43,240 bases of DNA, taken from NCBI RefSeq assembly GCF_003417065.2, contig NZ_QVLT01000034.1, positions 1-43,240 of the forward strand, in the 5' to 3' direction. Positions 6,827 to 15,674 of the stretch are shown here, one piece after another (within the stretch, counting starts at the first letter, position 1; every line of letters starts with the position of its first letter). The position numbers were made by a program, and so were the translations under genes. Below the pieces are notes generated by a model. That model had not been told where the DNA came from. It searched no databases and saw only the letters and a list, made by a program, of their open reading frames with translations. This stretch comes from Hymenobacter lapidiphilus (lineage in GTDB: Bacteria > Bacteroidota > Bacteroidia > Cytophagales > Hymenobacteraceae).

Positions 6827-9800
6827 CTATCTGGTCAGCGAATGGTCGCCTGGGTCATCAAGGCCGCCGTGCTCCTCGTCGGGCTTATAACTAGCTTCGA
6901 GCTCGGCCAGCTTCTCCTTGCCGTAGGCGAAGCGGGTGATGAGCACGTAGAGGACCGGCACGATGAAAATGGCCAGCAGCGTGGCCGAGAGCATGCCGCC
7001 GAGCACCGTCCATCCTATTGTCTGGCGGCTGATGGCACCGGCGCCCGAGGCGAACACCAGCGGCGATACGCCCAGAATAAAGGCCAGCGAGGTCATCACG
7101 ATAGGGCGTAGGCGCAGGCGCACGGCTTCGAGCGTAGCCTCAATGAGTGGCATACCCTTATCCACCCGCTCCTTGGCGAATTCGATGATGAGGATGGCGT
7201 TTTTGGCGGAGAGGCCGATGAGCGTAATCAGGCCAATTTGGGCGTAGACGTTGTTGGTGAGCTTGGGCAGGAACGTAAGCGCCAGAATGGCTCCGAACGC
7301 ACCCAGCGGTACGGCCAGCAGCACCGAAAACGGCACCGACCAACTCTCATAAAGAGCCGCCAGTAGCAGGAATACGAACACCAGCGAGAGGCCGAAGATG
7401 TAGACGGTCTGGCCGCTGGCCTTCTGCTCCTCGCGCGTCAGGCCCGAAAACTCGTAGCCGTAGCCCTGGGGCAACGATTCGGCCGCTACTTCCTTCAGCG
7501 CGTTCAGCGCGTCGCCGGAGGAGTAGCCGGGGGCGGCGCTGCCGTTGATTTCGGCCGAGCGGAACAGGTTGTAGTGCGAAATCAGCGGGGCCGACTCGGC
7601 GCGGCGGTAACTGGTGATGGTGCTCAGGGGCACCATGCCGCCGGTTTTGTTGCGCACGTAGTACTGGCTCAGGTTTTCGATGCTGCCCCGGTAGCCCGAA
7701 TCGGCCTGGGTGACAACCCGGAAATTGCGGCCGTAGAGCGTAAAGTCGTTAACGTATGAGGAGCCTAGGTAAGTGCGCAGGGCGGTGCCAATGTCGGCAA
7801 TGGACACGCCCAGCTTCTTGGCCTTTTCGCGGTCGATGGAAAGCTGGTAGCCCGGCGTACTGGCGGTGAAGAACGAGAAGGGCCGCGCAATTTCGGGCCG
7901 CTTGGCCAGCGCCGCCTGGAAGGCCTTTAGGTTGCGGTCGAAGGTCTTGATATCCCCGTCGCCGTCGCGCTCCTGGAAAATGAACGAGAAGCCGCCGCTG
8001 TTTCCCAGGCCCGGAATGGCGGGCGGTGAAATCACGACTACGTTGGCTTCCTTGAACTTGCTGAGCCGCTTTTGCACGGTAGCCATCAGGCCCTCCAGCT
8101 GCAGCTCCTTGTCCTGGCGGTTGGCCCAGGGTTCGAGCTGGCAGAAAATAGTGCCGCTGTTCGACTTCGACGAGAAGTTAATCACGTTCAGGCCGCCCAG
8201 GCCGGCATAGTGCGCAATGCCTTTAATGGAATCCAGCTCCTGCATAATACCCTTGAGCGTGGCTACCGAGCGGTCGGTAGAGGAGGCTTCGGGCAGGTTG
8301 TAGGTGATGAACAGGCGGCCCTCATCCTCGGTCGGGATGAAGGCGGTGGGCTTGTTGAGGTACAGCAGGCCCGTGCCGCCCACCAGCAGCACCAGCAGAA
8401 TAACCACCAGCCGCGAGTGCTTGATGCCGCGCTGCACGCCCTTGCCGTACTTGCCGGTTACGCGCTCAAACCAGTTGTTGAACTTGAAAAAGAACTTGTC
8501 CAACCCTTTCGACTCCTCGTTGCGCTCGTGGGGCTTGAGCAGCAGCACGCATAGTGCCGGCGTGAGCGAGAGGGCCACAAAGGCCGAAATTACCACCGAA
8601 ATGGCGATGGTAATGGCAAACTGCTGATACAGCCGCCCAGTAATGCCCGGAATGAAACCCACCGGCACAAATACGGCCGCCAGAATGAGGGCAATGGCAA
8701 TAACGGGCGCCGAAATCTCCCGCATGGCCGTCATGGTGGCCTCCAGAACCGGCATTTTGCGCGCGTTCATGTTGTGCTCCACAGCCTCCACCACCACAAT
8801 GGCATCATCAACCACAATACCAATGGCCAGCACGAAGCCGAACATGGTGAGCGTGTTGATGGTGAAGCCCAGCGGAATAAAGAAGATGAACGTGCCGATG
8901 ATGGACACCGGAATGGCCAGCACCGGAATGAGCGTGGACCGCCAGCTTTGCAGGAACAGAAACACCACAATAATCACGAGCACTAGGGCCTCGGCCAGCG
9001 TGTTCAGCACTTCCTTAATGGATACCTTTACCACCGTGGCCGACTCGAAGGGGATGATGTATTCTACATCGGCCGGGAACTGCTGCTTGAGCCGCTCCAT
9101 GGTGGTTTTCACGTTCTCGTAGGTGTCGAGGGCGTTGGCGCCAGGGGCCTGGTACACGAGCAGGTAGGCGGCGCGCTTGCCATCGACAAACGAGTTGTTG
9201 GCGTAGTTGAATTTGCCCAACTCTACCCGGGCCACGTCTTTAAGATAGACCACGGCCCCGTCTTCGGGGTTGGTTTTGATGATAATGTTGCCGAACTCCT
9301 CGGTGGTGCGCAGGCGGCCCTGCACAAACACGATGTACTCGAACGTCTGGCCTACCTTGGCGGGCGGGGCCCCAATGGAGCCGGCCGCAATCTGGGCGTT
9401 CTGCTCCTGAATGGCGGCCGTTACTTCCTGGGCCGTTACTCCGAGCTGCGAGAGTTTATCGGGGTTGAGCCAGACGCGCATCGAGAAGTCGTCGGCCCGG
9501 CTCACAATGTCGCCCACGCCGGGGGTGCGCAGCAGCGCGTCCTTGATGAACAGGTTGGCGTAGTTGTCGAGGAAGGAGGTGTTGTGGGTGCCTTTGGGGG
9601 CGTACATGGCCACCAGCATCAGAATACTGGGATTCCGCTTGCGCACCGTCATGCCCAGGCGCTGCACTTCCTGGGGCAGCGAGGGCAGGGCAATGCCCAC
9701 GCGGTTCTGCACGTCGAGGGCGGCAATGTTCACGTCGGTGCCCAGCTCGAAGTTCACCGTCATGCTCATCTGCCCGTTGCTCGACGAGTTGCTCTGCAGG

Positions 9801-10033
9801 TATGTCATGCCTGGCGTCCCGTTCACCTGCACTTCCACGGGCGTGGCCACGGTCTGCTCCACGGTCTGGGCGTCGGCCCCGGTGTAAATACCGTTCACCG
9901 ACACGGTGGGCGGCGTGATTTCCGGGTACTGGCCCACCGGCAGGTTCAGAATGGCCAGCACGCCCACCAGCACAATCACCAGCGACGTAACAATAGCCGT
10001 AACCGGCCGGCGGATAAAGGTTTCTGCAATCAT
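6827..10033 (-). CDS. RND efflux pump, inner-membrane permease (HAE1/AcrB family)
   Basis: This 1068-residue protein is the proton-driven pump of a tripartite multidrug exporter spanning the cell envelope. It starts MIAETFIRRPVTAIVTS, the typical HAE1 N-terminus, and has 12 membrane helices with two large periplasmic loops after helices 1 and 7. The proton-relay residues are visible: the Asp pair 409-410 in GIVVDDAIVVVEAVEHN and Lys944 in GLSAKNAILIIEFAKE. Length is close to the AcrB norm. It is the last gene of a three-gene set: channel, then adaptor, then pump. A gap of 213 bp to the adaptor is almost filled by a repeat element (10086-10238), so expression may be uncoupled from the first two genes. 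The C-terminal tail (KPDEEHGGLDDPGDHS) is acidic. Confidence 0.97.
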   Translation of the reverse strand: MIAETFIRRPVTAIVTSLVIVLVGVLAILNLPVGQYPEITPPTVSVNGIYTGADAQTVEQTVATPVEVQVNGTPGMTYLQSNSSSNGQMSMTVNFELGTDVNIAALDVQNRVGIALPSLPQEVQRLGMTVRKRNPSILMLVAMYAPKGTHNTSFLDNYANLFIKDALLRTPGVGDIVSRADDFSMRVWLNPDKLSQLGVTAQEVTAAIQEQNAQIAAGSIGAPPAKVGQTFEYIVFVQGRLRTTEEFGNIIIKTNPEDGAVVYLKDVARVELGKFNYANNSFVDGKRAAYLLVYQAPGANALDTYENVKTTMERLKQQFPADVEYIIPFESATVVKVSIKEVLNTLAEALVLVIIVVFLFLQSWRSTLIPVLAIPVSIIGTFIFFIPLGFTINTLTMFGFVLAIGIVVDDAIVVVEAVEHNMNARKMPVLEATMTAMREISAPVIAIALILAAVFVPVGFIPGITGRLYQQFAITIAISVVISAFVALSLTPALCVLLLKPHERNEESKGLDKFFFKFNNWFERVTGKYGKGVQRGIKHSRLVVILLVLLVGGTGLLYLNKPTAFIPTEDEGRLFITYNLPEASSTDRSVATLKGIMQELDSIKGIAHYAGLGGLNVINFSSKSNSGTIFCQLEPWANRQDKELQLEGLMATVQKRLSKFKEANVVVISPPAIPGLGNSGGFSFIFQERDGDGDIKTFDRNLKAFQAALAKRPEIARPFSFFTASTPGYQLSIDREKAKKLGVSIADIGTALRTYLGSSYVNDFTLYGRNFRVVTQADSGYRGSIENLSQYYVRNKTGGMVPLSTITSYRRAESAPLISHYNLFRSAEINGSAAPGYSSGDALNALKEVAAESLPQGYGYEFSGLTREEQKASGQTVYIFGLSLVFVFLLLAALYESWSVPFSVLLAVPLGAFGAILALTFLPKLTNNVYAQIGLITLIGLSAKNAILIIEFAKERVDKGMPLIEATLEAVRLRLRPIVMTSLAFILGVSPLVFASGAGAISRQTIGWTVLGGMLSATLLAIFIVPVLYVLITRFAYGKEKLAELEASYKPDEEHGGLDDPGDHSLTR

Positions 10034-10039
10034 AGGGGT

Positions 10040-10066
10040 AAGCTGTTAGCTGATGGCTGTTAGCTT
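10040..10066. repeat. AGCTGTTAGC-type short tandem repeat
   Basis: AGCTGTTAGCTGATGGCTGT followed by TAGCTTTT lies directly upstream of the RND pump start. The same heptamer-like units recur at 11410-11487 in the other gap of this operon. Confidence 0.55.
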
Positions 10067-10085
10067 TTGAGGTCGGATGAGATAA

Positions 10086-10238
10086 AAGAGCGTGTCATGC
10101 TGAGTGCAGCGCAGCGGAGTCGAAGCATCTCTACTGCTTCGTTGTAATCAATGGGAATAGTATTGCTGTAGAGAAGATGCTTCGACTGCGGCTCCGACTC
10201 TGGCTCTATGCGCCACATGCTCAGCATGACGCGCTCTT
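10086..10238. repeat. Long-hairpin dispersed repeat, copy A, within the RND operon
   Basis: This 153-bp element has terminal inverted repeats (AAGAGCG-t-GTCATGCTGAG at the left end, its near-complement at the right). Internal arms GTCGAAGCATCTCTAC and GTAGAGAAGATGCTTCGAC also pair. A 31-bp stretch near its right end is identical to the corresponding stretch of copy C (34281-34453). It carries no open frame. It fills the gap between the adaptor and pump genes and would fold into a long stem-loop in their mRNA. Confidence 0.8.
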
Positions 10239-10246
10239 AACTTGTG

Positions 10247-11395
10247 CTACCTCTTACCCGCGGCGGCGGCTCCAACCGGCGTACCGGCTGTCGGCGGCGC
10301 GCCGGCCTGCACCGGGCTGCCTTCGCGCAGGCGCTGGAAGCCTTCGGTAATCACCTGGTCGCCGTCTTTGAGGCCTTCGAGCACCACTATCTGGTCGCGC
10401 AACTGGGGGCCGAGCTGCACTTTGCGCTGGCGGGCTTTGCTACTGTCGCCGAGCACGTACACGAAACTCTCGCCCATCTGGTCGGTCACGGCTTTGTAGG
10501 GAATCACGATGCGCTGGCCCGACTGCCGGTTAAGCACGTGCAACACCGTGCTCATGCCATCCTTGAGGCGGCGCTCGGGGTTAGGGAATTCCACCCGAAC
10601 CTGCACGGTGGCGGTTTGTTGCTCCACGCCACGGGCAATTGCCTTAATGCGGCCGAGTTGCTTGTACATGGTGCCGTCAGAAAGCTCCAGCCGGAACAAC
10701 GAGTCGGGGTTGGCCTTGCCGGCGCTCTGCAAAGCCGTAAAGCGGGGCAAATCGGTTTCGTTGATAACGAAATCCACACCCATCGGGTCCTCGCCGCTGA
10801 TGGTGTTGAGCAGCGTGGTGCCGGGACTGACCTGGGAGCCCAGCCGCACCTGCGAAATGCCGATGCGGCCGCTGAAGGGTGCCGTAATAGTGGAGTAGCT
10901 CAAATCGGTGCGGGCCAGCGTAACCGTTGCGCGGGCCTGAGCCACCTGGGCCTGGGCGGTGGCGTAGTTGGTGGCGGCGTTGTCCACAATCTGGCCCGCA
11001 ATGGCATCCTGCTGGGCCAGGCGCTGGTACCGGTCGAGGTTGAGCTTGGCGTTCTGGGCCGTGGCTTGGGCGCTGCGCAGTCCCGCCAGCGCCTGCTGGT
11101 AGGCCGCCTCGTAGGTGCGCCGGTCGATTTCATAGAGCTTCTTCCCCTTGGGCACCACTTCGCCTTCCCGGAAAAACAGCCCCGTGATGAAGCCGCCCAC
11201 CTGGCTGCGCAACTCTACGCTGTTGAGGGCTACGGCCGTGGCCGGATACTCGTCGTAGTACACGGCGTCAGTGGTGCGGGCCGCTACCAGCGTTACGGGC
11301 GTGGGCGGCGGCGGACCAGCCGGCTTATCGGCATCCTTGGAGCCGCAGCCTGCCAGGAGCAACAGGGCCAGAAGAGAAAGGAAAGGGTGCTTCAT
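10247..11395 (-). CDS. RND efflux periplasmic adaptor (membrane fusion protein), lipoprotein
   Basis: This 382-residue lipoprotein bridges the inner-membrane pump and the outer-membrane channel. The signal MKHPFLSLLALLLLAGC ends in a lipobox, with lipidated Cys17. The order is as in AcrA: a first beta strand region, a lipoyl half-domain (VELRSQVGGFITGLFFREGE), an alpha-helical hairpin rich in Ala/Gln (AQATAQNAKLNLDRYQRLAQQ), the second lipoyl half (TAPFSGRIGISQVRLGSQVS), a beta-barrel domain, and a membrane-proximal domain with PYKAVTDQMGESFVYVL. A long open frame on the opposite strand is the usual GC-rich shadow. It is the middle gene of the efflux set, 100 bp downstream of the channel gene. 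Confidence 0.95.
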   Translation of the reverse strand: MKHPFLSLLALLLLAGCGSKDADKPAGPPPPTPVTLVAARTTDAVYYDEYPATAVALNSVELRSQVGGFITGLFFREGEVVPKGKKLYEIDRRTYEAAYQQALAGLRSAQATAQNAKLNLDRYQRLAQQDAIAGQIVDNAATNYATAQAQVAQARATVTLARTDLSYSTITAPFSGRIGISQVRLGSQVSPGTTLLNTISGEDPMGVDFVINETDLPRFTALQSAGKANPDSLFRLELSDGTMYKQLGRIKAIARGVEQQTATVQVRVEFPNPERRLKDGMSTVLHVLNRQSGQRIVIPYKAVTDQMGESFVYVLGDSSKARQRKVQLGPQLRDQIVVLEGLKDGDQVITEGFQRLREGSPVQAGAPPTAGTPVGAAAAGKR

Positions 11396-11409
11396 GGTTA
11401 GTTGTGTTG

Positions 11410-11487
11410 AACTGTTAGCCAGTAGCTGTTAGCTGATAGCTTTCATTGGGGAAGGAGCTAACAGCCAACAGCTATCAGCTAATAGCT
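11410..11487. repeat. AGCTGTTAGC-type repeat forming a hairpin between channel and adaptor genes
   Basis: Arms 11424-11441 and 11470-11487 pair at 17 of 18 positions. They are built from degenerate copies of TTAGCTG/CAGCTAA, with extra units in the loop (GGAGCTAACAGCC). The hairpin fills nearly all of the 100-bp gap between the tolC-like and adaptor genes and may modulate read-through. Confidence 0.65.
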
Positions 11488-11495
11488 TACTCTTT

Positions 11496-12869
11496 TTAGT
11501 ACGTCACCGGCAGCGTGCCGAGGGCGCGCTGCACATCGAGTTTGGCGGCCAGCACGGCGTAGAGGGCGTTGTAGTAGTTGAGCTGGGAGGCGCGCAGGTC
11601 GTTTTCGGCCACGATTACTTCGAGGTAAGTTTTGATGCCCTCATCGTATTGCAGCTTGATGATCTTGTAGATTTCGCGGGCATCGTCGCGGTTTTGGCCC
11701 TGGGCCTGCAGGTCGATAAAGTTGCCTTTGTAGCGGGCCAGGGCCTGCTCGTACTCGGTGGAAATCTGGTTCTTCGTGTCGAGCACGGCTAGGCTCAGGC
11801 GGTCTTGGCGCAGTTCGGCAATCTTGAGGTTTTGAAGGCGGCGGGTACCCGTGAAAATTGGTAGGCCCAGCTGTAAACCGGCTTGCGAAGTCGGGAAGGC
11901 CTGCTTGTAGAGTTCCGCAAATTCGTTGTTCTGGTACACCTTCACGTAGTTGCCGAAGGCCGAAAGTGTGGGCAGAAAACCCAGCCGGTAGTAGTCGATA
12001 TCGAGGCGCTGGAATTGCTGCTGGGTCAGGAGCTGCTGCAGCTCAATGCGCCGCTCGAAAGCCAGCGGCTCCAGCGTGTCGAGCATGGTTTCGCGGGCCA
12101 GCTGGAGCGTGTCGTAGGCCAGCGTAACGGGGGCGGCCTCGGGCGGGGCGCCCATCAGCTGGCGCAGGGCGGCGTACTTGCCCTTCAGGTTTTCGGCCGT
12201 GCTCTTGCGGTCCGTTACAGCGTTCTTGACGGCAATTTCGGCCCGCTTGTAGTCAATTTTATCTTTGAGGCCTACCTCGTACTGCGCGAAGGCATCTTTG
12301 AACTGCTTCTGCTGGCGGCGGATGGCTTCGTCGAGCACCCGCAGCTGCTCGTTGGTCAGCAGGATATCGTAGAAGGCCTTGCTCACGTCGCGCACCACAT
12401 CAATCTGGAAGCTGACGGTGTTTTGCCCGTTCTGCTGGCGCACGTAGCGGGCCGAGCGGGCAGCCAGCAGCACATCGGCGTTGTAGAGCACCTGGTTGCC
12501 CTGTAAACCCAGGTTTGAGGTGTTCTGCAAGCCAATGCGCCGTACCTGCGACGGGGCCGAGGGGTCGGTGAAGTTGGGCAGCACGGCTACCGGCAACTGG
12601 AAATTACGGGTGTACGTGCCCGTGCCCTGCACTTGGGGCAGCCAGGCCGACAGGCCCACCCGAATCTGCCGCTCACCGATAGCTTCATCGAGCCGGGCCT
12701 GGCGCACCAGGGGCTGATTCAGCAGAGCATATTGCAGGCACTCGGCAAGGGAAAGGGGCTGGTTGGGCAGAGGCGGGGCGGGGGCGGCCACTTGGGCCCG
12801 GCTCAGCAAAGGCAACAGGAGTAGCAGCAGCAAACCCGGCAGCCCGAAAGCGCGAAGCGGTTGATTCAT
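11496..12869 (-). CDS. TolC-family outer-membrane efflux channel
   Basis: This 457-residue protein should form the trimeric outer-membrane exit duct of the efflux system. A signal peptide (LLLLLLPLLSRAQVAA) is followed by LSLAECLQYALLNQPLVRQAR, the standard start of an OEP domain. The two repeated OEP halves each hold long amphipathic helices (for example RRQQKQFKDAFAQYEVGLK and DAREIYKIIKLQYDEGIKT) that build the periplasmic coiled-coil barrel. Length is typical. It is the first gene of the operon, so the promoter should lie in the 300-bp gap upstream; I see only a weak -7-like TATTGTTG on the minus strand near 12991-12998. Confidence 0.94.
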   Translation of the reverse strand: MNQPLRAFGLPGLLLLLLLPLLSRAQVAAPAPPLPNQPLSLAECLQYALLNQPLVRQARLDEAIGERQIRVGLSAWLPQVQGTGTYTRNFQLPVAVLPNFTDPSAPSQVRRIGLQNTSNLGLQGNQVLYNADVLLAARSARYVRQQNGQNTVSFQIDVVRDVSKAFYDILLTNEQLRVLDEAIRRQQKQFKDAFAQYEVGLKDKIDYKRAEIAVKNAVTDRKSTAENLKGKYAALRQLMGAPPEAAPVTLAYDTLQLARETMLDTLEPLAFERRIELQQLLTQQQFQRLDIDYYRLGFLPTLSAFGNYVKVYQNNEFAELYKQAFPTSQAGLQLGLPIFTGTRRLQNLKIAELRQDRLSLAVLDTKNQISTEYEQALARYKGNFIDLQAQGQNRDDAREIYKIIKLQYDEGIKTYLEVIVAENDLRASQLNYYNALYAVLAAKLDVQRALGTLPVTY

Positions 12870-13167
12870 ACGATAGGCAAAAGCAGCTACCTGCTTACGC
12901 GAACAGGAAGGAAGTGGTCAGGAAGAATGGGATGAAGCCAACTCCGACGACAGCCAGCAAGCCCTTGTTAAGCTGACCCCGGATTAGGCTCAACAATAAA
13001 GCCCAAGCCGCCAGAACCCGCGGCGGGCGAAATTGTTAGGTGTGCCCGCTGGTTCAGGAGGATGCTAGCGGCCGGAAAAATGCTGGATGTAGCGGCCACA
13101 CCTCACCCGCTGCCAATAAGCACGGGCCGGCGGTGAGGCAGAGAAATAAGCCCTAAAAAGCCGGTAG
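12870..13167. other. Non-coding gap between efflux operon and pbpC
   Basis: No coding frame is seen in these 298 bp. It should hold the efflux operon promoter (a weak TATTGTTG on the minus strand at 12991-12998) and the end of the pbpC transcript. A short CCGCC/GGCGG dyad lies around 13005-13027, and a terminator-like hairpin is listed separately. Confidence 0.5.
13101..13138 (-). terminator. Possible terminator of pbpC
   Basis: CCTCACC (13101-13107) and GGTGAGG (13132-13138) form a perfect 7-bp stem with a GC-rich loop, some 30 bp past the pbpC stop. No T-run follows on the minus strand, so the strength is doubtful. Confidence 0.35.
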
Positions 13168-15596
13168 CTACATTTCGGCTATTGTCACTAGCACATCGGT
13201 GTTGCGGCCGTGGTCGTCGGCGCAGGAGATTTTAAGCGGCCCGGGCGGGGGGCGAAAAAAAACCCGCTCATTAGCCGCAGCCGCCCGCAGAAACTGGTCG
13301 TTCACGTACCAATACACTTGGCGCACCTCGCCGTCGGTGGTGCAGCTGAGTAGCAACTGCTGCTGTTCGCGGGTACTTAATACGTACTCGGTGTTGAGGG
13401 TGGGCGAGGTGATGGTGGGCGCCCGCTCGGGCCCGCCGCTGGCCCGCTGACATTGGGGGTTATGGGGCGGCAGCCGGCGGTACGGCAGGCCCTGGGCCAC
13501 CCGGTAAGCGGCCACTTCGGGCAGCAGGTTGGGGTACAATTCGCGCCGGAAGCCGCCGCCGGCGCGCAGGCCCGGCAGTAGGTAAAGCCGCCGTCGGCCG
13601 ATACCAGCACCTCGCGCTGGTGCTGGCAGCGCCGCCCCGAGCTTTGGTTGGGCAGGAAGTAGTCGATTACCTGGTTGGGACAGTTCTCGCCGGGTACGAG
13701 GCCGGTTTCGGTGCACACGAGCCGGAAGTCGAGGCTAGCGGGCGGTACAAACCAGTCGTTGGGCGAGTTGTAGGCCAGGGCATTGAACAGGTCGAAGAGC
13801 AGCGGCGTGGCCACATCGGAGCCAGTGAGGGCGGGGCTGCCCTGGCCGCTGAAGTTGCCCACCCACACGCCAATCGTGTAGTCGCGGTTGTAGCCGATGC
13901 TCCAGGCGTCACGGCGGCCGTAGCTGGTGCCGGTTTTCCAGGCAATTTTGGGCAGTCGGGTGCTGCGGGCCGCGCCCAGCGGCAAATCGGGCCGGGTCAG
14001 CTGGCTCAGGATATCGGTTACGAGGAAGGCGGCGGCAGGGGAGACGAGGGCCCTGGTGTGCACCTCACCCCCTAGCCCCCTCTCCGAAAAAGGAGAGGGG
14101 GGACTAGCTTTTAGTTTTTTAGAATTAGATTCTAGTTCCCCCTCTCCTTTTTCGGAGAGGGGGCTAGGGGGTGAGGCGCCACGTGAGGGAGCAAAGGGCT
14201 CAGCGGTCAGCCCCAACGCCGCATAATCACCCCCGTTCGCCAGCGCTGCGTACAGCCCGGTCAGTTCTTCTAACGAGGCTCCGCAGCCGCCCAAGATACT
14301 GCTCAAGCCCAGCCGGGTGCGGTTGCGGGCCACGCTCTGGAAACCGGCCTGCTGAAGCTTTTCGGTGAAGGTGGGCACGCCGTAATCCTGGAGCACGCGC
14401 ACGGCGGGGATGTTGAGCGAGAAGGCCAAAGCGCGCTCCAGCGTTACCTCGCCCTGACAGTGCTTGTCGAAGTTTTCGGGACGGTAACCCTGGAAGTTGG
14501 TGGGCACATCGGGCAGCTGCAGCTTGGGCGTCACGAGGCCCCGGTCGAGGGCCAGGGCGTAGAGGAAGGGCTTGAGGGTGCTGCCGGGCGAGCGGACGGC
14601 TACGATGCCGTCGTTCTGGCCCTGGCCCCGGAAGTCGCGGAAATCGGCCGAGCCCACGTACGCTTCTACCTGCCGGGTACGGTTGTTCACCACCAGCACC
14701 GAAGCCTGCGAAATGCCCAGTTCGTGCAAGCGGCGCACGTAATTGCCGGTCAGCTCCTCGGCCCGGCTTTGCTTGGCGCGTTGCAGGCTGCTCCGAATAA
14801 TGGCCTCGTGTGGAAACTGCCGTACCAGCCGCCGCGATAGGTGCGGGGCCAGCGTGGGCGCGGCGTGGCGGCGCACGTCCAGCGGCTCCAGCAGCGCATC
14901 GGCAATATCCTGCCTGGCGAACAGTCCGGCCGCTCCGAACCGGCGGAGCCAGCGGTTCCGCTCCCGGCGCACCGCCTCGTTGTTCACGCCCAGCACCAGG
15001 CCCCGCGGGCGGTTCGGGATGATGGCCAGCGTAACGGTTTGGGCCAGGGAAAGGAAGTTGGGCGGCTGCTGGAAGTAGAGCAAAGCGGCCGACTTTACGC
15101 CCTCGATGTTGCCGCCGTAGGGCACCAGGTTCAGGTAGAGCTGCAGAATCTCGTCCTTGCTGTAATGCGCTTCGAGCTGGGTGGCGCGGGCCATTTCGAG
15201 CAGCTTGTTGCTCAGCGTGCGCGGCTTGGGCTCCAGCAGCCGTGCCACCTGCATCGTGATGGTGCTGGCCCCGGTGGTGCGGCCCTCGCCAAACACGTTG
15301 CGCCCGGCCGCCTGCAACAGCGCCAGCGGGTTCACCCCAAAATGCCAGCGAAACCAGCGGTCTTCCTTCTCGATAATGGTTTGGCGCAGTACCGGCGTAA
15401 TTTCGCTCAGCTCGGTTTTCATCCGCCACTTCTGGGTGGGGTTAAGGTAGGCGTGCAACACGGTGCCATCGGCGGCCAGCACTAGGGGCGAGTAGCGCGG
15501 GGCGGCCGGCAGCGGAAACAGCCGGTCGAGGGCCAGTAACAGTAGTGCCAGCCCGGCCAGCAGTGCGAAGGTGCGAATGGCGGTGCGCCGTTTCAT
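13168..15596 (-). CDS. pbpC: Penicillin-binding protein 1C, with apparent frameshift and in-frame repeat insert
   Basis: This is a bifunctional class A-like penicillin-binding protein that polymerises and cross-links peptidoglycan at the outer face of the inner membrane. One N-terminal membrane helix precedes a GT51 transglycosylase domain (IIEKEDRWFRWHFG with the catalytic Glu; GASTITMQVARLLEP). The transpeptidase domain has the active serine 339 in SPGSTLKP, SLN at 393 and KTGT at 554. The C-terminal PBP1C domain (EYVLSTREQQQLLLSCTTDG) is in another reading frame, reached by a +1 correction near 13548-13566. Restoring one base gives about 809 residues; subtracting a 38-codon palindromic insert (474-511) leaves about 771, close to the 770 of E. 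coli PbpC. The catalytic domains lie upstream of the shift, so a truncated product could still act. Linkage to the alpha-2-macroglobulin gene is as in E. coli. Confidence 0.88.
13548..13566 (-). other. Apparent frameshift site in pbpC
   Basis: Upstream of this point the main frame gives family-like sequence ending CRACA. Downstream the family-like sequence (GFRRELYPNLLPEVAAYRVA) is in a different frame. The switch falls in a GCGCCGGCGGCGGC run, a classic spot for replication slippage or a sequencing error. One missing base would restore the frame. If real, the main frame reads on as an Ala/Pro/Arg-rich missense tail to a stop at 13377. Confidence 0.75.
14063..14176. repeat. 114-bp palindromic repeat inserted in frame in pbpC
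   Basis: Two perfect 39-bp inverted arms (14063-14101 and 14138-14176) flank a 36-bp AT-rich centre. Each arm also contains its own smaller palindrome, CCCCCTCTCC with GGAGAGGGGG around GAAAAA. The length is 38 codons exactly, and it is read through without a stop as SPPSPLSEKGEGE, a charged linker, then SPPSPFSERGLGGE. It resembles a palindromic repeat found scattered in many bacterial genomes. It sits between the SxN and KTG motifs of the transpeptidase domain, probably in a surface loop. Confidence 0.9.
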
Positions 15597-15674
15597 TCTG
15601 GCAAGATACAGGTTGCCCCGGCCTTCTTGCCGTCTTCCTTCCGTATATTCGTTAGCTCAGCCAGCCCCGCCGCC

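Noticed and set aside
10244..11401. A 385-codon open frame on the plus strand opposite the efflux adaptor
   Set aside because: It is His/Gly/Leu-rich with no family match, while the minus strand encodes a full adaptor with lipobox and lipoyl motifs.
13168..13716. A separate 182-codon gene downstream of pbpC
   Set aside because: Its first half is out-of-frame antisense-like sequence over pbpC, and its second half is exactly the missing PBP1C C-terminal domain, so it is the continuation of pbpC after a frameshift.
9000..15000. Tandem short repeats considered as a CRISPR array
   Set aside because: The repeats are either inverted hairpin arms or AGCTGTTAGC units without regular unique spacers, and no cas gene is present.
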